Assembly (NCBI GenBank): GCA_034336665.1
Contig: JAPFBE010000003.1
Location: forward strand, 16,594,360-16,658,359
Source of the DNA: Luscinia megarhynchos
Lineage: Eukaryota; Chordata; Aves; Passeriformes; Turdidae
Length of the DNA: 64,000 bases
Direction: 5' to 3'
Shown: positions 1 to 13,560 of the stretch, piece by piece
Position numbering within the stretch: the stretch's first letter is position 1
Layout of the letters: each line of letters starts with the position of its first letter
Made by a program: the position numbers and the translations under genes
The notes under the pieces: model-generated
What the model saw: only the letters and a program-made list of their open reading frames with translations
Database searches by the model: none
What the model was told of the DNA's origin: nothing

Positions 1-3000
1 GTACTGGAAAATGTTGATTCCTTAGCAGAGGTTAAAAATAATCCCAAGCTGTAACACAAGTGTTTTTAAAGAGCCTGTGAGCAGGAGCAAGACAGGAGCA
101 GGGCAGTCACACCTGGTCAGTGCAAGGGTCTGTCCAGTCCTCTCTCTCGTGTAACAGTGAGCTGCAGACGCCTAAGGTAACCCAAGCATGTGAATCATGC
201 AGTACTTCTCTTCAAGTGGGAAGGCTGGCAATGCCAGCATACCACAAGTCACAAAAATATTGATCTGAATCGTACAGCTATGAGGACATGTGAGTCAGCA
301 CTGATAACCAAAAGATTTCAATTATTAAGGAGTGTTGTCAAGAAAAAGTCTGCCAGGGAATAAAGGCTGCTGATGCAGGCTAATACTTATAACCACTGAA
401 ATATACCTGAAAGAAATGCCATCTCCCATGCTCAACCTTTTGTCTTTAATACACAAAGGCTACTCAATCACTTACCTGCATGATGCAGAAACACTGGACA
501 CTTTCATCTCATGTCAGTCTCATAGGGGAGTTTAAGCCCCATTCCTGAGAAATGTCTGATCATCACCACACCAAGTAAATTATTTTTGTGATAACATTGC
601 CTAAAGCATTAGGTCAGAGGTTGTTACATATATTTGCTGATACTTCATTCTGTCTTTTACAGGAAAACCTAGCACCACCTTAACCAAACACATGCCTTTA
701 AGAGTATGTGAAAAGCCTATAGAGGTGAAAGAGATGAAGCAAATTATTTTGAAAACCTCCTTGCCTTTTTTTCCCCTCACTATTTGGAAAACAAATGCTC
801 CAAGAACAGCATTCATGCATCTAAAGTTGTTCTGGGTTTCATATTCACTCTGTATCAAATCTGTATTAACAAGATTGATAAATACAGCACACGTCAATAA
901 ATATGTGTAGAAGTAAAATTTTAGTAATTCTTGGAATGCAAAAATGAAGTCTTAAAACATGTTACTCCAGCTTTAAGAACTTGGCATAAAAATGTCAACA
1001 CCAGTACAGATTTTTAATATAAATCCATTTATTCACTGAATTGCTTCACATTCTTTGTAGATAATCAGTTTGCATCTGTATATGGCAACACAGATACTCA
1101 GCAGGTCACTCTCTGAAATGCTGCATGTTCAGTCTTGCCAAAAACCACTGTTAAAACCTGAAAACCCACAGAAATTTGCAAAGTACACAGAACTGAGTTA
1201 TAGATGCTTTATCTGCTTCTCAAATCTCGACTGCAAGGGAGTAAGAGCAAGTAAAACAGCAAAGATGGAGCTGCCACATGCCCCATCCTAGTAAGTAAAT
1301 TGCAGAAAATTTCCACAAGGACTATTCAAATTTCTTCTGATGCGAGTCCCTGCCAAGAGCATTTAATTCTCTTGGACATGAGTTTCATAAAGCTCATCCT
1401 ACAGATGGTTAACACCACATTTTATAGATTGCAAATATGGTAAAGGCACCAGTCATCCAAGGATTTCTGCTCATTTTCCTGCTCATCTCATCTCTCTTTC
1501 AAGAACATATCTAGGAGCATAACACAGAGAAGGTCCAGGACATGACAGAATAGAAGCCAGACTCTCCATTTCTTGTCCACTCAGCAGAGACATTATCCTG
1601 AACTCCCCTTACCCACAAGCAACTGACATTGCAAGAGCTTGATGGAGGCAGGATGTAACTATCCACACTGAAATTTGGCCAGGGCTGGAACCAGGCCAAC
1701 CCAAATACCCATCTGTTCCTAAAACTTTCATTTTCTGGAGGTTGAACAAAAACAGTATCTAAATCTTAGTTCTAGTGAGAGTGAATGGGGAGCTGCTTTT
1801 TTAGCTCAAGTCAGAAATGCCATGTTTTGCACAGGACCTGCACCAGTATTCTGTGGGAATGAAAATACAGGATGATTATGGGAAAATGAAAGGACAATAC
1901 TACTTCTACCATGCAAAATCCTTGTGGCTTGGGCATTTTAGACTACTTCAGCAACAAAGTTGTTAATTATTTCAAGTAATACTTTACACAAACAGCATAG
2001 CCATTAGCATATTTTGATCTTGAGAGTAGATTTTCACTGACTTAAAATATGGCACTCATTTATAAGCTTGAGTTCATTATTAGTCCAATGTATTTGAAAA
2101 TGCAGGTTCTTTAAAATCTATTCAAAATGCTGTGTGCACATACATATGCAAAATTGAAATTAAATGTAACCTGAAACTCAGCCTTAAAAATCAAACCTTT
2201 AAAGGAAAGGCTTCTGCAATCTGTCCGAGCCTTTTTTTATGAAAGGCAAACTCTCTCTCTCCATTACTGCAGTTCAGATTAAAACACCTACCATGAGGGT
2301 TTGTTGGGTTTTTTTTAAACACTGAAAACACTGAAATTTTTATAAAGGAACTTGAAGTCATTTAAAATGCTGGACTCTCCAAGTCTGCACAAAAGCATAT
2401 AACTGAATCTTGTAGTTTATCATTCATACAGAAAGATATCCTTATCCTACCTTTGTTAAATATCAGTCTCTTAAGAGCATACCACAGACCAACAAGTAAC
2501 AGATTTTTCTGAAGAAAAAAATAAATCCTCATTGTTTGGTTTGATGTCTTATTTCTTGTTGGAGTAAAAATTCAGTTTGGGTATTACTCATACAAAACAA
2601 ATGTGTATTACAGAAAGACTCCACAAGGTGTTGCTAGACAGGATTTCATTTACCCTTTGAAAAAGCAAATATCAACTCCTTGTTGCAATTTACTCTTCAA
2701 TAAATGAGTAACATATGAAGTTCTGCAACACCATACCATTTTGTTCTCATGTTAAAACATCATCCTAAAAAGCTTCAGCATAAAGTAACAGTCTGTGAAA
2801 CTATTGCCCCACCACCCATAAAGAAGCTTAGCAAACTCACCTAAAGTGTAAAGAGTATCTTGAAAAAGGCTGAAAAAGCTTAGCATTAAGGAGATACCAT
2901 AATGTGTTATGAACAATCAAAACAGCTTCTCAAATTCAGGGACTCTTTTAGCACCTAAGGAAAACCAATGGAAACTACTGCTAGATAAATGCTGAAGTCA

Positions 3001-3593
3001 AGCATAGTGAGGAAAATCGGCAGAAAGGCTTGTAATCTTTTTTGCAAAAGTAAAAAAATTAACTGCTATCAGAAATTTCTTTCGACAGCTCCACTGTTAA
3101 ACTCAAGCCAAGGCTACCCAAAATATGTGCCTTTACAGTCAAATCTTTCTTTTCCCATTCTGTCCAACTAACTGCATTGCTAGAAGTGAACCCCAGAAAA
3201 GAAAGTTGTTTTAAGCCACCACTGAGAGGTCCAGAGGACTGCCTACACACAGCACTGCAGTGTGCTCCTGCTGCCTCTACAACAGCTGCCTTATTATTTC
3301 CACATTTCTGTAACTACAAGGAAATACTTCAGGAGTTTCACTCTCAGATGCTATGCCAGGATAACTTTATGATCTGTTCCATTTGTAGGCGTTCTCACAG
3401 CTGAAAGCATACCAAGAATGACCAACAGCAAACCTCATGACAATTGCTGTTATCTTTACATATCCAGGCAAAAACATTTCTCTACTTATCTTGGAAGGTG
3501 AGCAGCCTTTTCTTCTTAGCAAACATTTTCCTACTTGTTGATGGGACACAACTCCTCCAGCCACCACTGCAGTCTTGATGCACCCTGTCACAA

Positions 3594-3650
3594 ACTAGAT
3601 CTAAATAAACTAGATCTAAATAAAAAAGATCTAAACTAGATCTAAATAAA
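3594..3650. repeat. 15-bp tandem repeat with AGATCT palindrome
   Basis: The unit actagatctaaataa occurs at 3594-3608, 3609-3623 and 3635-3649, with a partial unit between the last two. Each unit contains the self-complementary AGATCT. It lies in the inferred REPS2 intron 1 and has no evident function. Confidence 0.85.
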
Positions 3651-6600
3651 TCTCGGATCATACTCAAACAAGGCACCTCACTCAATTCCCCTCTGCACAG
3701 GGACAAAATCCATGGATGCTGAGCCACAGGGGCCATGGTTTAATTGTGCAGGATAAATTTGTGCAGGCTGTAGATGACAAAAGATCCCAGAGGACTCCTA
3801 ATGTTGTCTAGAAAGACTACAGAAAAACATCCAGTGTTTAGCTTTTTACATTTTAGTGACAAGTTGCATCATTGCAGTACAAGGCCTATGAAGAAATTCA
3901 AAATCTTTTGAAATTTCAGGATAAACATGAGTTTTCTGCTGTTTGAGTTCAAATACATAGGATATTACCCAAATAATGAGGTACTCTGAAAAAAGCCATA
4001 GGCAGAGGTCACTGGCAGAGGCAGTAATCAAAACTCCCCTTTCAGCAGTCCTCAGCTCTTAATTCATTTTGCCAAGCTCTTTTGGCCTCAAGCAGCAGTA
4101 GCACCACTGACTACAAGTGCACTGATCTCTTCTTCAGGGTTCCTACCACAAACTCCTACAAAATCCTAGCCCAAAGCTCAAGAGACTCCCACTTCTCATT
4201 CCCACTCTGCCAGCACTGTGCCCCTTCCAGAATGTCCCAGCAGCTCAGGGCACAGGTGGCCAGGCTGCACCCAAAAGCACCTGGCTGCAGTCCTTCCATG
4301 GGCTCATATCCCTGAGTGAGGGTTTTCAGAGGAGTCTGGAAAACCCCTCCCTTGGCAGATGTGCTGACAAAGGCTTAGAGCTAACTCACTTTGCTCTAAA
4401 AAATTGGCAACTGTGTTAGGTTTCTCATGACTTTTGAGCCAAACCTATTAAAATGCAGAAGTAATCAGCTTCCACAATTATCAAAGAAATAAAAGCAGAA
4501 GTAGCGACCCTAAACTGAGCTGAGAGTTGAATTTTGTGCAGCTGTGCTGAACTGTGGATCAGCTGCACAAGTGCCCATGGGATCCACAGGCTGCCCTGCC
4601 AAAAGCCCACTAAAGGCATAGTGGGTTCTCAGGGCCACAGCAGGGGCACAGGCAGGCTCCTGGAGCACCTGTCAGTATTCCATGAAGAATGCATTCCCAG
4701 GATATGCATCTGGGAAATATCCTCAGATCCCACCAAAATATAGTGAACCAAACCCAACCAGTGATACATAGCAGAGCTGGCCAAAAAATTACAGCAGTGA
4801 AGTTATCAGCTCCAGGTTTCTGGATTGAACTTTTCAAAGCCTGGCACATAGTTCAAAGCTGGATGGCCTCTCCCAAGCAAGACTCTTAAACAGCAAGATT
4901 TTTCTACAAGACAAAAATCTAGTTGATCCCTCTGGGTCTAGTTGTTTTCAATGGGCCTTGGTTCCAGTAAAGAAATGAAATAAAGCTTTTCTTATATATT
5001 TTTCTCTAACATGATTTTTAACACCAGATTTTTTCACTTCAGCCAGTGCAATACAGATGAGAGCTTAAACATCCAGTTCATCAACACCTTTATGCTTGTT
5101 TTCATTGCATTTCCTTCCTACTATTTAATTGCTTAATACACCTCTAGGTGTCATAATACGCAAAAATAAATAATACATAATTTAAGAACACCAACTGTCT
5201 TGCAAAATCTTCCATAGTACTACAAAAAGAGATAATTGTCCAGAATTAAACTTTAGCAACATGGTTTTAAAGAGTCAGAAACTATTTAGAAAAACTACTT
5301 TTTTACCACTTAGAAAAATGAAATTCTGTACATTAGGAAAGGAGAGACCAAAAGTCTTACAGATTGTTTTTAAATTATGCCTTTCCAAAACCCCAGAGGG
5401 AACAAGTGATGAGGCTTGTTTTCCAAATCATGATGGCAGAGTGAAGATTTGTGCAGTTTAAAATTAATTGACATGTTATTAGGAGCATTGCACTCAGTTG
5501 AAATGGGCATAATTCACTGATAATGAGGTAAGTCAGGAGTGAAATTCTGTAAAAGGATTTTCTAACCACCAGGTCAGTGGCAATTTGTGTGGAATAGCTT
5601 AGACTGGTTCACTCTGGAAAGGCAAAAGTCACTTAATGGCAGCCTATTTCTCAGCTATCAGAGATGCTGCATGATCCATCACACATCACTGCTGCAGCCA
5701 TTCCTGCTCAACTTCTCTCCTGTTCTGATAAAGATAATGATGGCCTAAATTGCACTTGCAAAAGACTGTCAAATATTGCTTTGGACTTCTAAGACATCAA
5801 TAATTCTCCACACAGGGTATGTCTGCACCAAACCAAGGAACTCATACACTCACACAGCTGAGGGGAGCAACCCAATGGCAGAGATTTGTGATAGGTATGC
5901 AAATCCCCATTTCATTTCTCCATTCTTGGCACAACTTTCAACAAAAATTTATGGCTCAAAATAGCAAATTAATAAGGGAGAAATTAAAACATTGCACAGA
6001 AAAAAGACAGCTGATTTATTCAATTCTGAAGAGATGGGTAAAATGGAGAGTGATCTGTGACCAATATACCAATATTGCATGCTGATTTCAGCTCTCTAAA
6101 GGCACTAATGATCACTGCAGGAAATGTACTACTATCTGCAAAGCAACAAACAAAGGTCCAGTCAAATCTTACTGATTTTATAAGGATATGAGTGCAGCCA
6201 TTTGTGACCCAGGTCTCATTGGATACAGAATTCAAAAAACTCTGTGAATTCTATATCAAATGAGATCTGAACCACAAATAGCTATGCTCGAATCTATTTG
6301 TGATTGACACAAAGTAAATGAGCTAGCACTTTTTTAACCCTGCAAGAAATCCTTCTGCAATCAAATGGGATAATTCACAAAAGGAGCATAACCCAAAAAC
6401 AGGACAATAAGTTTGCATTTGCCATCTGAAGACACTTCTATGCTTGTTTTCTGTTGTGCTGCATGTTCAGTTTTTAGAATCTGCTCTAGTAACTATTATT
6501 TCAAGCAATTATTTTGCATTGGCCCATCATTCAAGAAAAAGAAGCTCAGCAGAGATGCACTGGGAAGCAGCAACCACATACCAGTTCCACTCATGGCTGC

Positions 6601-9600
6601 TGCTGAAACACCTTCTCCAGCTCTCAGTATAATTGTGTGTACAAGAGGAACGCACAAGGTATTTGAAATGCAAAATTATTCAGTTTCTCATTTATTTGGT
6701 GTTAATGCAACAATTAACAATATGTTTATTTTAATGCACCTCTATTACTGAGGAGAACACAGCATAAGAATATTAGCTGTAAGGCTTTTATGATTTTCAC
6801 AGGACTTTCTGGAATTAATCTAGAAAGATAAAAAGGCATCTGTACATATTACTACATATCAGAATAAAAACTATTTGCAAAAGCTTGTCACACACAGCTT
6901 TTCTAAATATCTGTTCATTTTCAGCATTACTTTGCTTCAGCATTGAAAATTAAGCCTATGCACCAGGACAGTGAATAAACTAGCTAGCAATCATTTTTCC
7001 TTTCAATTGCTTTATTTTCTTTCTTGTTCTTTAATACTGGGAAGTTTTATATTTAGGCAGAAGTCTCTAGGCAAATTATTGCTTAAAGTAAATGAAAGCT
7101 AAATACGAGAACCCAAGCCTGTGTTGCATGCCAATTCATGTCTTAAAGACAGCAGCCTCTCTTCCTTCTCCTAACCCTCTGCCTTATGCTTTGCACAATT
7201 TCTGCACTAAATGAAAGAGGAGTCCTGCAGCACAAATAGTTTATCATGCAATTAAACCCCACAACATATTCACAAAGGGAGCCAAAGTGCAGCAGCTTAA
7301 AAAGGAGGGGGAAAAGAACCAAACTGCAGAGGACTTTTAATAAAATAATATTTTACTGAGAATGTATTCTTTGAATGACTGAGCTAGAAATTCTTTCTTC
7401 TAAATTTTTCTCTCAGATTCACATTAAAACAGCCTCATGCGAATTCACTAGGAAAGCTCAAGGGTTGAAAACCCCTGAGTTTCTTAACTGCTATGTTAGT
7501 TTGAAACCTAACTGAGAACAAGCAGAAGTATTTAAATATATACTCTTTCCCCTATTTTCCTTGACTAAACCATTTAAACTCCTCAGAGTGCAGGAACTGC
7601 TTAAGCACTTAATTCCCTTAGTGCTTTTGCACAGGAATCTGTTGGCTTAGTAGACTTACAACAACCACTTTGTTAGGCATGAGAAGCAAGATAACAAGGA
7701 AAGTCCTATTCCCAACACTTCCCTTCTCTCCAGCCCCACCTAACAAATATTGCTCCACCTCCCCAGCTGCTGCCCAGCAAGACTGCCACAGAAAGTGCTG
7801 CCAGTTTGGGATATCTCAAGTTTGATTTTACACCAGGAAATTAAATTTCACATGTTCCTATTACTGACAACTTACTGAAAGGAAGTTTAAATGGAAGAGG
7901 AAAATATTTTTGATTACAACAGAAAATACATTATTGCCACATTTCTTCACTTGTAATTTTTCAACTATGGCTTATTTTTATTTTGAAACCAGGTCTACAG
8001 TCAGAAAGCAGGACTGGTTTCTCCATGTGTAAATACTTAAAATAAGATCTAGATTACATTTCAGTGTTGGATTTGAGGGTTGGCTGATAGGGAGAGAAGG
8101 GATGATGCAAGATATTGGGAATTTTTGGGGGTGGGAAGAGGGAGATGTTCTAAGTTGCTACGGTTTGCATAGGGGTGGGGGAAAAACTGCTCTCCTGGTG
8201 ACCCATCCACCAAGAAAAGAAAAAAGCAACTCCATTGATGATCAGCTTCTCACCACAGTTGTGGGCTCACTGCTAATGAGCATGAATGGCAGTTTTTTCT
8301 TTCTTCAAGTGTTTAGCCATACTAACTTTATAAGTTGTTCTATAGCATTTCTACAGAGAACTGTCAACCTCTAAAAAAATTCTTTTAAGTAGGAAAAAAA
8401 AAAATCTAACTATTTACCTACAAGCACTTTTTCTCTAGAAACAAATCAGTATACCTATTTTGCAATATTATCTGAAAGACTCTCAGATTTTATTAAAAAG
8501 TGAAACATCTAATCTATGTATGACACTAGTTCTAAATTAAAACGACTTGTCTAACTTAACTAGCAACAAGAAATTAAAAGTAGCAGTGTCCATTATACAT
8601 TTAAAAATGTAAACTTCCTAATTCTCAGTAAAATTTCTGCTGAGTACAGATTCTTAAAATATTTTGGAGAAAAATAAAAAAAATAAAAAAAAAAGATTTT
8701 TCTCAACATGTATGGCAGATACACTGCATTTACTCACTAAAATTTCAAAACCCTATTTGGGATTGATGTCACAAATCATTCTGACTCTCAGCACTGTATG
8801 TACCTTACTGACAATTTAATACTGACACATAAATCCCAACTTTGAGGAATTTTATGCTATAGATTCAGGTGATCTTAGGTACATGCAAAACCAGGATGAT
8901 TTTAACTCTGACAAATAACAAACTGTGCTACCTTTTTCTCTCAAAAAATCCCTAAAAACTACACAAATTCACTTATAATCTGTATGTTCCTATGCAAACA
9001 ATCACCAAAAAAATTGTGACAATTTTAAATGTCATAATGTATTAAGAAGGAAAAAGCATTCAAAACGCCATATAAATAATTCAGTTAGGAACATGAATTA
9101 CAAATTTATTTTTCAAAAAGATAACCTTATTCTTAAAACAGCCATGCCCTTTTAGATACTTATTTGCTTACCTGTATGTTTCATCCTTCCAGATTCAGAA
9201 ATATAGCAAACCTTTTGTTCACAATTAACAAATCATGCAAAAATGACTCAATTAAAACACAATTTATAATAGAACTTATTTGTATTCTGTACCTTTCTTT
9301 TTAATGTCACAATATTTGGGCACCATACCCAGGCTCTTATTGTTTTAAATCCCTCAGAACTGCTTTCACAATAATAATTCCCACAACACTGAAAATCTTT
9401 GGCACTATAATGTCAAAAGGAATTAATTCAAACTGAAAGAATACAAAACCTTTTGTCCTTTTAAACAAGAAGTTTTAATGAGGTATATAATTGTACTTAT
9501 TGCACATCAAGAGTACAAATTTAATTCAGATTGCATCAGAATACCAGATTTATTTTTTTCCCTTCTTGCTAAAAAAGCTGGAAGAACTTTCACAGATTAT

Positions 9601-12600
9601 TAGCCTTAAAAACCTTGACACTCCCCACAGGAAACTGATTTTCTACAAAAACTTTGGGAAGGGTTCAACTTGGATTCCTGAGCGAGAGATTTACAGACTG
9701 TTTGGGTCCCAACCTACAACACAGCCCACAGATGAGACTGCAGCACATGGAAACCCAACACACTGAATGAGTCCACATCAGATGAAACTTTGAGAATATG
9801 AGGAACAAAATGGAAGGATAACAAAAAAATAATTCTAGATTTTAACATTTTTCCTAAGTCTCCTTATTAATCATTCTGTAATGTAATTGTTTGCATAGTA
9901 ATTGCTGATCTGTAAGTCTTGACAGACATATGAGATGGTAATCATCCAACTTATTTTGCTCCTGAGAGCTTCATATATGACCTGTTTTTAAAGGAATTAA
10001 TAAGAAACATTTCCAACTCAACAAGAAATTTATTGTGAATTCATTTCCTTACTGAGAGATGACTTTTGTGTGGGTTTTAATCTGAATTTTGAGGGTGTTT
10101 GTTCACTTTGGTGCCAGTATATCCAGTTGAGGGCCATTTGAACACTGGGTGCTGTTATAAGACTTTTATTTTCTGGTCCTCAACCAATGCTGGTTTCAGG
10201 GACAAGAAGTATACATGACCACACAAGGAAGCCACTAACAGCAGTATGTTTTTAAAATTAGAATTTAAAGGAGAGAACACAGACACAGGTGAGCACACCA
10301 TACAACACAATCCACCATTTCAACATGTGTAGAAACTCCAACCCTGCCTTGCTGGAAACCAACATGCTTTCATGAACCTCAATATTTTCATGAACTCTTT
10401 ATGGAGTTATGAACTCTTTATGTCCCAGTGGATTAGCCACTGGGGCAGGGAGGTAGTTTTGGAGAAGGAAATGTCCCCAGACCCAATTCACTGCTGGACT
10501 CCCATATAGGCCTTATTCTTACATCCAATGTGACCATTTGCACTGTTTTCTGTCTTACTAGCAAATGCTACCTCAAGATTATTGATGAAAAACTTTCTGT
10601 GCTTGCACTTTCCCAAGACTTCCTGCAGAAATGTCTAAATGTAAATGTCAGTTTGCAGCACTAAACTAAAAGGAGGCATGGTAGCAGTTGGCTTGAAAAA
10701 GGAGAGGAATAATCTGCTCTTTATATCCTCTGTATACCAGATACAAACAACATCAGGTTTAAAAACAATACTGAACCCAAAAGGTAAGGCAGCAGTAGAG
10801 TCCATTAGCAATAAAACTTGTAGAGTTAGCACCAAGGATTTAACAAATTGCTTAATACATGGCAATAGGATTTTGCTATGGGTAGGAAAGGGTATTTAGG
10901 GATGCACCAAGGTCCTTTCCATGCTTGTAGATGATTCAGCCTCCTGTAAAGATGAGGTTCATGTGATCACATCATAGAACCCTCTCTCCAGTACTTTTCA
11001 AAACTTACTAGCTTTGGTGTCCATTTGGTTTGAAAAAAGGTCAGAGGTGTCAATAAAAGCATTTCCCAGGCCATGATTTTCACAGGTCTTATCAGCACTG
11101 CTGACACAGCTCAGCCCCTTCTTTGTGCTGACACAGCCATCAGGTGCCACGAGCTGTTTCTGAACCAGAAATGTTTCTGCTACCCATGAAAAGTGCTATG
11201 CTGTGCTCATGCTGCCACTTGCCTTTTTCCTATGAAAAGGCAGTGTGGAAGGCCAGGAGCGAGGGACAGCAGCCCAGGGGCAACTCAGGACACAAGTCTG
11301 TGTCTTGACAAGACTGTGTCTACTGCTCCCTACCTCAGCAGCCATTTCAAGAAAAAAGTACAGAAAGATCACTAATTTTCATTGACACCTAACATCTACA
11401 AAAACTTCAGACATGCTTTTACTGATTATCCTTTCTTTTATTCCCTGTGACATTCTGAAAAGTGAAAATGATGAAGTCCAGTTTTACTGGGCAGCGTCTC
11501 TTACTAATGAGCAAACTCTTTGTACACTAAAGGGATTCTTGATCACCCCAGATTCATTGGTCTTCCTCCCTGCCAGCTTCCTGCTCTAAAAGCAATAGAG
11601 TCACTAAGGAAGAGCAGAGGAATACCCAGACCCAGCTGGGCAGGGCTATGGGGATGGATGAAGGTGTGCATTGCCCACTGCTAGTATCCTGCTTCTCAGA
11701 GAACTTCAGCCCTGGCATTTACAGAACATGCACAAACATCTCTCTAGACTGAGGAAGCTGGGTAAACACAAGCATACATCCTCAGAAATTATTTAGCAAT
11801 CCAAATAGTCTTTCAAACAAACCATGTCACAAGAATTTTATACAGCTCAACACATAAAGCATATTTACAAAGTCAAAAGGTACATAGTCAAGGTAAGTTT
11901 GGCTCATAATTACATAACCTTACATGATTTTTTCCAAGCTATAGTATCAGCAAAAACACTGAAGAGTGGAGTTTGTTATTTTTAAATTCTACTGGACACA
12001 GCTGTGCAGGTTTTGTAAAAACATGTTTTTTCCTGCAATGTTTATATTTAAACATTTCTATAACATAACTTTCCAAGTAGGACAAATGTTCCTTCCAAGT
12101 AAAGAAAAACAGACAGCAGAGGAATAGTAAGAAATTAAGTAGAGTCTAATACTCATTTTTACTCATAATAAAAAACACCAAATTTTTTTAAGATAAAAAA
12201 ATCTGTAAATACTTTCAGAAGGTTCCACAATCCTCTTAATTAAGGATGAAATAGATACAGAGATAATTAACGAGATAGATATATCACAAGAGAAATGTTT
12301 TGTAATAAGACATAATCTTGCTGCAAAGGAGACTTAAGCAAGCAAAGAATCTTCTGCACACCAGCACAACTAGGGCAGTTCTCTCATCACAGGCAGTGAA
12401 ACCTGCAGGGAAACCACTGCTAAATTATCTAGACATAGCTGTAAGAAATTATTGCCTCCTCACACAAACGAGTGAGGAATGAGCAAATAGCAATGATGTT
12501 GGGTATTTAATTTAGAAGTAGCCATCAACTGCAATATGCTGAGCTGGCCCACTGTGTGTGAGGGGCTCATCTCCTTGTTGTGCCAAGGATAATCCAGCTG

Positions 12601-13454
12601 CTCTTCTCAATTCCCATTATGAGATGTCACTTGGGGTCACTGGGAACCTGGGCCTAAATACAATTTTTAAAAGAAAATTGGAGGGGGTTGAGGGGAGGAA
12701 AGGAACAGAATTCTCTCCAGCTCCCAGGCAGATGGCAATCACAAAAGCTGGAAACACTCTGAGAAAGAACTGGCACAAAAAGAACAAGAATAGTGCTGGG
12801 GCACACTGTCTTCAGCTTCATGGGGAGTTAGAGGGAATTCATAGGACAGAGAGGTCCCAAAGCCCTGCAGTGATCAAATGGGGTGCAGGTCATCCTGCAA
12901 AGCACTCCATGGGCAAGGGCTGCCTCCTGGCAAGCCCTTAGGGGACAACATTAAACCTCTCAGTGGCTGTGGCCTATTTAATACCAAAATATACAAGAAT
13001 CCATCTCCACCAATGTCCAAGCACTTGCATTTTTCTTAATGCCAGAAAACTAAGGAAACCAAGGAGGTGATAAAATTCTGCTCCAGTTTCAAGGAAATCT
13101 TCTCAAAGTAATGCATTTTAGCAAGGCATACAATTAAAAAAAAGCCCCAAGTAAAGCTGACAAAAAGAACAAGAGCGCATCCCTTCCGTTTCTCATCCCT
13201 CTATTTATTTATTTCCTGGCAGATGCAGAGAAGTGCTGAACCAGCAGCTCTCTTGGCTGGTGGAAGCTGCCAGCTGGGAACTCGGGGAACAAAGAGCAGT
13301 GCAGGTGGAGCTGTGTGGGAAGAGATGGAGGAGCAAAGAGGGCACAAAAATAGCGACACAGAGCAGACATGGAGACACTCGCCTGTCCCTTTGCTCTTCT
13401 GCACTCACTGCTACGGGGATTTTTAAAATCTTTTATCCATGCCCACACCACTCT

Positions 13455-13560
13455 TTAGAATCACAGAATGGTTTAGGTTGGAAAAGACATTAACTGTGTC
13501 CAACTGTGAATCCAGCACTGCTCCAGAGACAGTGACTTGACCACTTCCCTGGGCAGCCTA
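13455..13560 (-). mobile_element. CR1 LINE remnant, 3' end, internally deleted
   Basis: Reading rightwards, gaatcacagaatggtttagg is the reverse complement of the avian CR1 3' tail. It is followed by CR1-like blocks ending near ccacttccctgggcagcct. The part between the tail and that block is shorter than in a typical copy, so the element appears internally deleted as well as 5' truncated. It is non-autonomous and old, and lies in REPS2 intron 1. Confidence 0.8.

Noticed and set aside
12558..12941. 127-codon plus-strand frame
   Set aside because: It is antisense to REPS2 in the intron, with no recognisable domain and no exon-like splice borders. The length is within chance.
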